64,000 bases of DNA from Flavobacteriaceae bacterium (GTDB taxonomy: Bacteria; Bacteroidota; Bacteroidia; Flavobacteriales; Flavobacteriaceae): positions 1 to 64,000 of the forward strand of contig JAHQVM010000119.1 in assembly GCA_019634365.1 (NCBI GenBank), written 5' to 3'. Below are positions 10,301 to 18,199 of the stretch, in pieces. Every line of letters begins with the position of its first letter. Position 1 is the first letter of the stretch. The notes below the pieces were generated by a model. That model did not search any database and was not told where the DNA came from. It saw only the letters and a list, made by a program, of their open reading frames with translations. Position numbers and translations under genes: made by a program.

Positions 10301-10527
10301 TACCATTTTATCCCACCACTTGTAGACTTCCATAACCCTCCTGAAGCGGTTCCAACATACATCACATCGGGATTGGAAAGGACGACATCGATAGACGTAA
10401 CACGACCGGACATACCTCCAGGACCAATGTTTCTGGGTTTCATGTCCTTGAGGATATCCATAGAGATTTGTTGAGCGAATAGGGGATAGGCAATGCACAC
10501 AAGCATGCAGAGGAATAATTTTTTCAT
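7315..10527 (-). CDS. Sortilin/VPS10-like BNR beta-propeller (glycosyl-hydrolase-like) exported protein
   Basis: Signal peptide; many 'STDGGKTWK' BNR/Asp-box repeats; 'KPRNIGPGGMSGRVTSIDV' N-terminus. Confidence 0.88.
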   Translation of the reverse strand: MKKLFLCMLVCIAYPLFAQQISMDILKDMKPRNIGPGGMSGRVTSIDVVLSNPDVMYVGTASGGLWKSTSGGIKWYPIFDDQPTASIGAVAIQQSNPSVIWVGTGEGNPRNSLNGGFGIYKSLDGGKTWKSMGLEKTRHIHRVIIDPTNPDVVYVGAIGSPWGIHPERGVYKTTDGGKTWKQILFNNNKTGVGDMVMDPSNPNKLIVAMWEHKRDPWFFKSGGEGSGLYITHDGGDTWEKRTDADGLPKGDLGRIGIAIARNKPNIVYALVEAKKNALYKSTDGGSNWKKVNDNDDIGNRPFYYSEIYVDPQNENRVYSIFTYVNVSQDGGKRFTRLMPAYGVDNGVHPDHHAWWIHPDNGDFMIDGNDGGMNITKDGGKTWRFIGNLPVAQFYHINVDNEFPYNVYGGMQDNGSWRGPAYVWRSQGIRNDYWQEISFGDGFDVVPDRDDSRYGWSMSQQGYVSRYDWMTGNNYTVRPTHPDPDTKLRFNWNSAINIDPFNNSTIYFGSQFVHKSTDKGLTWELISEDLTTNDPEKQKQSESGGLTMDATGAENHTTILVIEPSPLERNMLWVGTDDGRVHYTQNGGENWTEVTNNIKGLPKGSWIVQIKASNKTKGEALLVANDYRRFNYTPYAYRTTDYGKTWTRIVDSNDVISYTLSIVEDPVEKNLLFLGTDDGLYVSIDAGSNWQKWTHGFPTTSVKDLVIQEREHDLVIGTFGRAAWVLDDIRPLREIAKNRSVLNSNIKLFDPPTGYQAAYQQPTGSRFGGDAIYNGENREYGAHFSYYFKKGEEKETEEADAEETEETAKEKPKGPSKDSLYLKIYDGDRLIRSLKKKIPDSTGIYKWTWYMNEAGVDRPSRKIRERKNEPGGVDVKPGTFRAEMSYMEETSSANITVASDPRLTISQKSIDDRYAYQKQVEKMTQTAADAVKQLVESKNTAQEFKKRMKKEDDEKYKEEIKLTGEVVKKIDSIVALYIGKEDKRQGITRNPEVNVNQRIGTANWYTGGRPGAMTATEDRLMQQANDALKEAINQTNAFFNKDWKDYTETIEKVELSPFKETKIFNLNESQN

Positions 10528-10662
10528 AAAACGGAGCCGCCTTGGCGGAATTTTGGTTGTGTTTTTATTTTAATCCCTAAAGTTAGCAAATTGGGGACTC
10601 GCTTTTCTTAAATAGGTGTTAACGCCTTCAGGGTCTCTTCTATTTGTAGTATTTTTATATAT

Positions 10663-11823
10663 ATGAAAAAGAAGACTCCTCAAAGAGACTTTTCAAAAAG
10701 ACCCACCGGCTTCGTTTTTACAAAACACACTCCAAAGGAGCAATCTCCTTTCGAGCGGTTGTTCGAGATATTTCAGGAGTTAATCACCCATACTTCCGGA
10801 GATTTCGATGAAGCCATAAATTGGTTGCGACAGTTGGATGAAGAATACAATCTTACCAATGAGGATTATACGATTGAAGATTTCATAGAAGATCTCAAAG
10901 CCAAAGGCTACATTCGGGAAGAAATTCGGCCTGATGGTAGCGGGAATGGAGATGGAAAGGGAAATTTGAAAATGTCCGAAAAGTTAGAGCGTTCGCTCCG
11001 TAAACGGGCACTGGATCAGATCTTCGGAAAACTGAAACGCAATACCGGAGGCAATCATAAGACAAAATATAAAGGACAGGGCGACGAGCAATCTGGGGAA
11101 TATAGAAACTACCAATTTGGAGATGCGTTGGAACGAATCTCCATGACTGAAAGTTTAAAGAATGCTCAAATAAACCATGGAATAGGGGATTTTCATCTTA
11201 CCGAGAATGATTTGGTGGTGGAGGAAACCATGTTTAAGGCACAAATGAGTACGGTGCTTATGATCGATATTAGTCATTCCATGATCTTGTATGGCGAAGA
11301 TCGTATCACTCCTGCCAAAAAGGTGGCCATGGCCCTATCTGAATTGATAACCACACGATATCCCAAGGACACCTTGGATATATTGGTTTTTGGAAATGAT
11401 GCTTGGCCTATAAAGATTAAGGATTTACCCTATCTCAATGTCGGGCCATATCATACAAACACGGTAGCTGGATTGCAGTTGGCCATGGATATGCTCCGAC
11501 GAAAGCGCAATACCAACAAACAAATTTTTATGATTACCGACGGAAAGCCCAGTTGTATGCAACTGCCCGATGGTAGGTATTATAAAAACAGTGCGGGCCT
11601 AGATCCCCATATCGTGAGTAAGTGTTATACCATGGCACGTCAGGCTAGAAAACTTCATATACCCATTACTACTTTTATGATAGCCAGTGATCCTTACTTA
11701 CAACAGTTTGTAGATCACTTTACAGAAGCCAACCAAGGAAAGGCATTTTATACAGGTTTGAAAGGATTGGGGGAAATGATTTTTACAGATTACGAAACAA
11801 ACAGAAGGAAAAGATTACGATAA
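10663..11823 (+). CDS. VWA domain-containing protein
   Basis: 'STVLMIDISHSMILYGEDRITPAKKVAMAL' MIDAS-like motif; 'QIFMITDGKPSC'. Confidence 0.88.
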   Translation: MKKKTPQRDFSKRPTGFVFTKHTPKEQSPFERLFEIFQELITHTSGDFDEAINWLRQLDEEYNLTNEDYTIEDFIEDLKAKGYIREEIRPDGSGNGDGKGNLKMSEKLERSLRKRALDQIFGKLKRNTGGNHKTKYKGQGDEQSGEYRNYQFGDALERISMTESLKNAQINHGIGDFHLTENDLVVEETMFKAQMSTVLMIDISHSMILYGEDRITPAKKVAMALSELITTRYPKDTLDILVFGNDAWPIKIKDLPYLNVGPYHTNTVAGLQLAMDMLRRKRNTNKQIFMITDGKPSCMQLPDGRYYKNSAGLDPHIVSKCYTMARQARKLHIPITTFMIASDPYLQQFVDHFTEANQGKAFYTGLKGLGEMIFTDYETNRRKRLR

Positions 11824-11835
11824 ATGTACTTTGTT

Positions 11836-11871
11836 TAGAGAAGAGAGAAGAGAGGAGAGAGGAGAGAATAA
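11836..11871 (+). repeat. Degenerate heptamer tract 5' of four-helix-bundle gene (locus 1)
   Basis: t AGAGAAG AGAGAAG AGAGGAG AGAGGAG AGAATAA: 7-nt period; purine-only from 11837 to 11868. Confidence 0.85.
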
Positions 11872-11907
11872 AGAAATGTAGTTGAACGAAATAGACGAAG
11901 TCAATTA

Positions 11908-12276
11908 ATGAAAAGAAAAAGGCATAATTACAAGAATTTAAAAATTTGGAAGTTGGCATTAGAAATCGCCATGGATGTTTCGGACAAGTTGGAAAAGTTT
12001 CCCAAATTAGAGCGGTACAGTCTTACATCGCAGATGAGTAGATGTTCTGTTTCACTTCCAAGTAATGTTGCGGAAGGATCTGCAAGAACTGCAAAAATGT
12101 TCAATAACTATTTGGACATTGCGATTGGGTCATCCTTCGAATTGCAAACACAACTTATTATAGCAAATCATAAAAAGTATATTAAAGAAAAAGAATTAGA
12201 AGAATTGAGTTTGAAAATTGATGAATGGCAGCGAATGACGTTTGTTTTTCAAAATAATTTGATAGGGAATAGATAG
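11908..12276 (+). CDS. Four-helix-bundle protein (S23 / 23S rRNA intervening-sequence protein family, Avd-related fold)
   Basis: 'YKNLKIWKLALEIAMDVSDKLEKFPKLERYSLTSQMSRCSVSLPSNVAEGSAR...FELQTQLIIA' matches the family signature. Confidence 0.93.
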   Translation: MKRKRHNYKNLKIWKLALEIAMDVSDKLEKFPKLERYSLTSQMSRCSVSLPSNVAEGSARTAKMFNNYLDIAIGSSFELQTQLIIANHKKYIKEKELEELSLKIDEWQRMTFVFQNNLIGNR

Positions 12277-12280
12277 GAGA

Positions 12281-12317
12281 TTCCCTGTTCTCTATTCTAT
12301 TTTTCTCTTGTCTTTTT
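12281..12317 (+). repeat. Pyrimidine-rich heptamer-like tract 3' of four-helix-bundle gene (locus 1)
   Basis: TTCCCTG TTCTCTA TTCTATT TTTCTCT TGTCTTT; TTCTCTA (12288-12294) is the exact reverse complement of TAGAGAA (11836-11842). Confidence 0.7.
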
Positions 12318-12334
12318 CAGTTACTAAAATCAGT

Positions 12335-13798
12335 ATGGATTACAACAAAATAAAAACATTCGGACAGTTAAAAGAGGCAGGTTATGAGCCCAAATCGGTA
12401 AAGGAAGAACTTCGAAGGAATCTGCTTCAAAAGTTGATGAAAAAGGAAGCTACCTTCGAGGGAATTCACGGATATGAATATACCGTAATCCCTGAATTGG
12501 AGCGCGCCATCCTCTCCAAACACAACATCAATCTTTTGGGATTGCGTGGACAGGCGAAGACACGATTGGCGCGTCAAATGGTATCTTTATTGGATGAGTA
12601 TATTCCTGTGGTGGAAGGAAGTGAGATTAATGACGATCCCTTTCAGCCTATTTCCCGTTATGCACGATTACTATTAGAAGAAAAAGGAGATGACACACCC
12701 ATCTCTTGGTTGCACAGGGAAGATCGCTTCGCCGAAAAATTGGCCACGCCCGATGTTACCGTGGCCGATCTTATTGGAGATGTAGACCCTATTAAGGCAG
12801 CCAATTTAAAATTGACCTATGCCGATGACCGTGTAATTCATTTTGGAATGATTCCCCGGGCGAACCGTTGTATTTTTGTGATCAACGAATTACCCGATCT
12901 TCAGGCAAGGATCCAGGTAGCACTTTTCAATATATTGCAGGAAGGAGATATACAGATTCGCGGCTTCAAATTGCGATTGCCTTTGGATATTCAATTCGTA
13001 TTCACAGCCAATCCTGAAGATTATACCAATCGTGGAAGTATCGTTACACCGCTAAAGGACCGAATTGGGTCTCAAATCCTTACCCATTATCCAGAGAGCT
13101 TAGAAGTGGCCCGTACGATCACTGAGCAGGAAACCGCATCTGCCATAGCAGAAAAGGAACATGTATATGTGCCAGAATTGGCCAAGGATATATTGGAACA
13201 GATCAGCTTTGAAGCACGTGAGAGTGAATTTATCGATGCCAAAAGTGGGGTGAGTGCCCGATTGAGTATTACCGCCTTTGAAAACCTGTTGAGTACGGCA
13301 GAGCGAAGGGCATTGCAAAATGGAGATGCAGAGACTACGGTGCGTTTAGGCGATTTTATTGGGATTATTCCTGCCATTACTGGAAAAGTGGAGTTGGTGT
13401 ATGAAGGGGAGCAGGAGGGAGCCGCGGAAGTGGCTCAAAGCCTTATTGCCGATGCAGTGGTAACAGAATTCTTAAGTTATTTCCCGAAAATAGAAAAACT
13501 GCAGAAGGAAAGCGATGTAGATCCGTACGATGAATTGGTTTCCTGGTTCTTCGAACAGCGCGGATTTGAGTTGCTGGATTCTTTATCGGATACAGAATAC
13601 AAAGAGAAATTGAATAGCATTCCACCTTTGGAAAGGTTACTTGCCAAATATGTACCCGATGTGACTCCTGATGATCGGCCTTTTTTTAAGGAATTCGTAC
13701 TATGGGCTTTGGCAGAGAACAAAAAGCTGAGCAAATATTACATGAGTAATGGGCTTCGCTTTAAGGATGTATATGGTGGGTATATAAGTGGATTATAA
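12335..13798 (+). CDS. MoxR/Mg-chelatase-type AAA+ ATPase
   Basis: 'HNINLLGLRGQAKTRLARQMV' Walker A-like; 'RCIFVINELPDLQARIQVALFNILQEGDIQIRG'; ATG at 12335 preferred over the TTG start at 12308 in the ORF track. Confidence 0.88.
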   Translation: MDYNKIKTFGQLKEAGYEPKSVKEELRRNLLQKLMKKEATFEGIHGYEYTVIPELERAILSKHNINLLGLRGQAKTRLARQMVSLLDEYIPVVEGSEINDDPFQPISRYARLLLEEKGDDTPISWLHREDRFAEKLATPDVTVADLIGDVDPIKAANLKLTYADDRVIHFGMIPRANRCIFVINELPDLQARIQVALFNILQEGDIQIRGFKLRLPLDIQFVFTANPEDYTNRGSIVTPLKDRIGSQILTHYPESLEVARTITEQETASAIAEKEHVYVPELAKDILEQISFEARESEFIDAKSGVSARLSITAFENLLSTAERRALQNGDAETTVRLGDFIGIIPAITGKVELVYEGEQEGAAEVAQSLIADAVVTEFLSYFPKIEKLQKESDVDPYDELVSWFFEQRGFELLDSLSDTEYKEKLNSIPPLERLLAKYVPDVTPDDRPFFKEFVLWALAENKKLSKYYMSNGLRFKDVYGGYISGL

Positions 13799-14557
13799 AA
13801 TCTCACGTAGTGATTTTATAACTAACATAATACCAGCAATTACCATAATGGCAATCAACCATCTGCGAAATGCCAATTTACTCATCCGGAACAATAACCA
13901 CTTTCCTATGAGGTTGCCCAATATTGCACCTAATCCTAGTGCGATACCAAATGCCCAAAGTTTTGGAGTAAGCAGCCCAAAAAAAACATAACCACTTACC
14001 TGAGCCAACCCTAAAAAGAACGATTGGGCAGCTTTTGTGCCCACGAGGTATTCTTTATCAATACCGGCATTGATGAGAAACGGATTTAAAATAGGTCCCA
14101 TTCCCCCAGTGAAGGTACCTATAATAGATATGAAAAGCCCCAAAGGGATGAAATACCAGAGCTTAACATTGAAGGAACGGTCTTTCTTACCAAAGCGATA
14201 TTGGAATAGCGCACTCACCAAGAAGAGCCCAACGAGTAATTGTATCCAGTAGATCTTTACTTCAGAAAAAAGCCAAGCAGCCAATAGTGCTCCTATCATG
14301 GCGGCTGGGACAAAGAACCAGAAAACTTTCCATACGATGTATTTCCAGAAGATAATGATGCGTGTGGGACGACTTATAAAGGCTCCTAGGTTAATAACCG
14401 GTGCGGTCTGGGACGCCCCAATAAGGAAATTTAATACAGGAATTTGCATCATAGCTCCGCCACCACCACTTATGGTAGATAAGGTGAAGGTAGCAGCACC
14501 CAGCAAAAAGAGGCCTACTAAAACCAATGGAGAAATATCGGCTAAAACAGTTTCCAT
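13793..14557 (-). CDS. TauE/SafE family sulfite exporter-like membrane protein
   Basis: Multi-TM; 'GGGAMMQIPVLNFLIGASQTAPVINLGAF', 'GTFTGGMGPILNPFLINAG'. Confidence 0.85.
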   Translation of the reverse strand: METVLADISPLVLVGLFLLGAATFTLSTISGGGGAMMQIPVLNFLIGASQTAPVINLGAFISRPTRIIIFWKYIVWKVFWFFVPAAMIGALLAAWLFSEVKIYWIQLLVGLFLVSALFQYRFGKKDRSFNVKLWYFIPLGLFISIIGTFTGGMGPILNPFLINAGIDKEYLVGTKAAQSFFLGLAQVSGYVFFGLLTPKLWAFGIALGLGAILGNLIGKWLLFRMSKLAFRRWLIAIMVIAGIMLVIKSLREIL

Positions 14558-14560
14558 AAA

Positions 14561-14584
14561 AAAACTGCCCCGAAAGGCAGTTTT
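14561..14584 (-). terminator. Intrinsic terminator downstream of LysM gene
   Basis: AAAACTGCC-ccgaaa-GGCAGTTTT hairpin with flanking A/T tracts. Confidence 0.7.
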
Positions 14585-14605
14585 AATTTACTATTTAATT
14601 TGGAA

Positions 14606-14983
14606 TTAGAGATTTGGAATCACCAATTCCTGTCCTGGATGAATCATATCCGGGTTATCCAAAATATTTCTGTTTGCTTCAAAAATCGCAGTGTACTTCA
14701 TTGGATCTTTGTAGTAGTGCTTGGCAATTTTGCTCAAGGACTCTCCACTTGCTACGGTATGGCGTGCATAATATGAATCGTCTGCCACTTTAATATCTGC
14801 TACAATATCGGCCGGGCTTTCACCACCAGCTTCTTTAATGGCATCCCAAAGGATGTTCTTTTCGTATTGGGTAGCAGCGGTACCACTAATGTGAAGTACT
14901 CCATTTTCTTCCCTTACGTCCCCGTCTTGAATTTGTAGTTGCTCCCCAAGATCCAAAACGCCTTGATATTTTGCTTTAATCAT
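14606..14983 (-). CDS. BON/LysM peptidoglycan-binding domain protein
   Basis: 'YYARHTVASGESLSKIAKHYYKDPMKYTAIFEANRNILDNPDMIHPGQELVIP' LysM. Confidence 0.9.
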   Translation of the reverse strand: MIKAKYQGVLDLGEQLQIQDGDVREENGVLHISGTAATQYEKNILWDAIKEAGGESPADIVADIKVADDSYYARHTVASGESLSKIAKHYYKDPMKYTAIFEANRNILDNPDMIHPGQELVIPNL

Positions 14984-15110
14984 GTTGTCGGTTTTAATAG
15001 ATTAATAGAATAGTATGTTAAATTTACAAATTTCAATCAAATTTTGTTCCTGTTTGGGCCTTTAATAAATTGTAAAGATTGGTTTTCGCCCATAGGCATG
15101 GTTTTACCGT

Positions 15111-16169
15111 CTACTGTGTGTTGGGAAACCTTCCAGCATCCACATCCTTTATAAACGAGACAAGCCCAGGAAAAAAGTGTTCCTGATCGTCGTATTGTGA
15201 CAAGTGACTGCCATTGGGGCAATGCAGGTATCGTCCATTCATAACTTCATTGGCGACCCATTCCATTTGTTTGGGATCCATGGTATCGAATTGGGCACCG
15301 ATGGAAAGTGTGGGTACTGTGATTTCTTTCAATCGATCCTTTACATCCCAATCTTTCAAGGTGGCATCCCCTTTAATACCAAATTCACTAGGGCCTTGCA
15401 TAGTAATATAAACATCGGGATTTAAATGATTGAATCCTCGGTTGATGGAATTGGGCCATTGCTCCATGGGTATGCGAATTACATGTTTGGGATAATAGTG
15501 TTCTACAATAAGTCCAAGATATTCCTCGTTTCCATAATCTTCGGCTTCTTCATACTTCATGATCGTGACCAACACCTCTTCGGGGAGTTGCGGTGCCAAC
15601 ACTTCCTCGTTGTATTTCATGTAGTCGGGAATGGAAGGAACCATGTTCGAAATAATTAGTCCCTTTAAGTTCTGTTGGTATTTCAATGCATATTCCATGG
15701 CCAAAATTCCACCCCAGGATTGACCAAAGAGGTAGAAATTATCCGAATTGAGTCCCAAGGCTTTTCTTACCTGCTCTACTTCTTCAACAAAACGTGCTGT
15801 ATCCCAAAGGCTCAGATCGTCTGGTTGATCGCTGTAATAACTCCCCAATTGATCGTAGTAATAATACTCAATGCCTTCCTGCGGAAAGTATCCGTCGAAG
15901 CTTTCATAGATTTCATGAGTCATTCCGGGACCACCATGAAGGAGAAGCACTTTAATGGTGGGATTATTCCCAACTCGTTTGGTCCAGACCTTAAAATCGC
16001 CCTTGGGCGTGGTAATGGGAATCATTTTTATGCCTCCTGTGGCTTGATCGTCCCGTCCTTCGTAAGACCAATAATCGATTGTGGTTGTTTCTTCTACTGA
16101 AGTTTCTTTGGGATTGTTACATGATAGGCCTATGATTAATACGACCGTTAGGGAAAAGATTAGTCTCAT
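15111..16169 (-). CDS. Proline iminopeptidase-family alpha/beta hydrolase lipoprotein
   Basis: Lipobox 'VLIIGLSC'; 'VLLLHGGPGMTHE', 'NFYLFGQSWGGILAMEYAL'. Confidence 0.9.
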   Translation of the reverse strand: MRLIFSLTVVLIIGLSCNNPKETSVEETTTIDYWSYEGRDDQATGGIKMIPITTPKGDFKVWTKRVGNNPTIKVLLLHGGPGMTHEIYESFDGYFPQEGIEYYYYDQLGSYYSDQPDDLSLWDTARFVEEVEQVRKALGLNSDNFYLFGQSWGGILAMEYALKYQQNLKGLIISNMVPSIPDYMKYNEEVLAPQLPEEVLVTIMKYEEAEDYGNEEYLGLIVEHYYPKHVIRIPMEQWPNSINRGFNHLNPDVYITMQGPSEFGIKGDATLKDWDVKDRLKEITVPTLSIGAQFDTMDPKQMEWVANEVMNGRYLHCPNGSHLSQYDDQEHFFPGLVSFIKDVDAGRFPNTQ

Positions 16170-16171
16170 CT

Positions 16172-16942
16172 CTATGGGTTTTTAAAATTTTCCGAAAGGT
16201 AAGTTACAACTTCCTCTTGAGATAAGGCAGAAAACTTAGCGTAGCGTTTTTCACTGTGCACATCCACAATCTCGTCCAAAGCATCCTGTATCAATTCTTT
16301 ATTTTTCCATCGATTGAGGGCAGCGACCACTTTGGGCAGGCAACCTTTCTTATAGCTTATTTGTCCTATTACATGTACCAACGTGTCCCGCACCCGTCGG
16401 GTTTCATCATACTGAAGGGTTTCCAGTAGCGGAAGTACATCTTCTGGGTGGGTTCTTCCCCGTAATTCTATACCATGGCAAATTTCGCGTCTAATTTCCT
16501 TATCGGGGTGATTTAAATAGCCTTGGGCCCACTTCAATACAGGTTTGGGGTTTTTCTGCCCCATTTTCTTCACCGAACCAATCACTGCATTGCGCACTTT
16601 GTGATGGGTATCGAATAGCGCTTCATCGAAGAATTGAACCACGCTTTCGAACTGAAACATTCCTATTTCCCCGGCTGCATTCACGACTGTTTGCCGAATG
16701 TGTTCCTCCTCATGTTTTTTGAGTTGGGATAAGGCAAGCAATACCTTGGGGCGTAACGAACTTTCGTGGTTGTAAATCCGCCCAATGCCTTGATAGGCAG
16801 CTTTTCGGATATAGGTATCGTCGTCGCCAAAATAGGTGAATATGTGATCCCATTCACCATGCATGATAGCTTGTTGCAATTCATATTGAATATCAGCTAC
16901 CTTTTGTGCTCTCTCCGTTTTGGAAAGGTCGTAAAACCCCAT
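16172..16942 (-). CDS. HEAT-repeat / DNA alkylation repair-like protein
   Basis: Repeated helical HEAT-like units 'DDTYIRKAAYQGIGRIYN', 'THHKVRNAVIGSVKKMG', 'PDKEIRREICHGIELRG'. Confidence 0.75.
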   Translation of the reverse strand: MGFYDLSKTERAQKVADIQYELQQAIMHGEWDHIFTYFGDDDTYIRKAAYQGIGRIYNHESSLRPKVLLALSQLKKHEEEHIRQTVVNAAGEIGMFQFESVVQFFDEALFDTHHKVRNAVIGSVKKMGQKNPKPVLKWAQGYLNHPDKEIRREICHGIELRGRTHPEDVLPLLETLQYDETRRVRDTLVHVIGQISYKKGCLPKVVAALNRWKNKELIQDALDEIVDVHSEKRYAKFSALSQEEVVTYLSENFKNP

Positions 16943-16944
16943 GA

Positions 16945-17376
16945 TTAATAATTGCTTTTAAAGGTAAAGGCATGTTCGCTTTCACCATGCTCGCGAAGGT
17001 ATTCCAAGCGTTTTTTTCCTTCTTCTATCGTCGGGATGTGGCCTTCGTCTACATACCAAAGCACCATATGCATTTTCATCATTTTTGAAAACCATTCTTT
17101 TCTCCTTTTGAAGATTTCAACATGACCAGATTGATAAACGAATTGGAAGAGGCTTTCTTTGTCCTTCCAAACACTCATATTCACAAGCATGGCGTCATCT
17201 TCATAGGCTTGTATATCGTATGCGTGATCTGAATCATCGCTTTTCAACCGCCATATAAATCCAGGGTATTCGTCGGCTAGGGCATTGATACGATCAATGT
17301 TATTAACGAAATCGGCCATGACGGGACTATCCATGTTGTCCAGGGCTTCGGCAATATTGAATTGAGCTAAGGGCAT
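16945..17376 (-). CDS. DUF3291 domain-containing protein
   Basis: 'LAQFNIAEALDNMDSPVMADFVNNIDRINALADEYPGFIWRLKSDD...MSVWKDKESLFQFVY'. Confidence 0.85.
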   Translation of the reverse strand: MPLAQFNIAEALDNMDSPVMADFVNNIDRINALADEYPGFIWRLKSDDSDHAYDIQAYEDDAMLVNMSVWKDKESLFQFVYQSGHVEIFKRRKEWFSKMMKMHMVLWYVDEGHIPTIEEGKKRLEYLREHGESEHAFTFKSNY

Positions 17377-17626
17377 GTTTTAGAGTTTTTCAGAAAGATA
17401 CTTAAAAGTGGAAAATGGAGCATAAAAAAGGCACCTCAATTAATATGGTTCTGGTTGACGCAAACCTTACATTTCCGTCTGGGGAGATGACCAAATCCTT
17501 AATCTTGGTGCCGATATTATATAGTCGTAAAACTAATTTTTCGTAAAGTCGAATCCAAATATAGCTCAAAGGATTCGAAACTAAAAATTACAAAGACTTA
17601 TTTAACCTTTTGGCCTTGTAACACGC

Positions 17627-18199
17627 TTACATTCTTGATTTTATGTTCAATTTGCAGAGGCGTATGATCTCAGAAATACGCTTATTGCGCGTTTCTTCCC
17701 TTTTGGCACTGTGCAACCAACTTAAATAACTCTTTCTGTAACCAAAGGAGAAGTTCTGATAATTCTCGAAAGCCAATGGGGAAGCCTTGAAAGCTTTTTT
17801 TAAGTCTTCCGGAATGACTCCGTTTTCCACATCATCCATGGCTGTCCATGTTCCAGTTTGCTTCGCTAATTCGATCATTTTCCATCCACTTTCATGAATG
17901 AGCCCTTCCATTTCCAACGCAACAATGTAGGATTTGTTAAGTTTACTCCAATTGCTTTTTGGGTTTCTCGGACAGAAATATTGCCTTCGCTTGCCGGCTC
18001 CCAAACTTTTAACCGTACTGTCTATCCAGCCAAAACACAGGGCTACCTTAACGGCTTCCTCCCAGCGCATGGTAGGAACACCGGTTTCCAGTTTGTAGAA
18101 GATTAGATAAATTCCCTTGGGATAACGGTCATAGTTCTGTAAGAGCCAATCACGCCATTCCACGTCCCTTGGAAAGTATAGTTCGGGTTTTTCTTCCAT
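17627..18199 (-). CDS. YdeI/OmpD-associated family protein
   Basis: 'LYFPRDVEWRDWLLQNYDRYPKGIYLIFYKLETGVPTMRWEEAVKVALCFGWIDSTVK'. Confidence 0.88.
   Translation of the reverse strand: MEEKPELYFPRDVEWRDWLLQNYDRYPKGIYLIFYKLETGVPTMRWEEAVKVALCFGWIDSTVKSLGAGKRRQYFCPRNPKSNWSKLNKSYIVALEMEGLIHESGWKMIELAKQTGTWTAMDDVENGVIPEDLKKAFKASPLAFENYQNFSFGYRKSYLSWLHSAKREETRNKRISEIIRLCKLNIKSRM

Noticed and set aside
9544-10335. Overlapping + strand ORFs of 101-144 aa
   Set aside because: Antisense to the BNR repeat gene; composition driven by repeat codons.
11908-12276. True 23S rRNA intervening sequence
   Set aside because: Flanking DNA is protein-coding (VWA and MoxR genes), not rRNA; same for the 28 kb copy.
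11836-12317. CRISPR-like or simple microsatellite explanation for the heptamer tracts
   Set aside because: Units are only 7 nt with no spacers, so not CRISPR. A lone microsatellite would not explain complementary tracts on both sides of the same gene family at two loci.
17627-18199. Recent duplication of the YdeI/OmpD-associated gene at 4908-5396
   Set aside because: Same broad family but highly diverged sequences and different lengths; ordinary paralogy.
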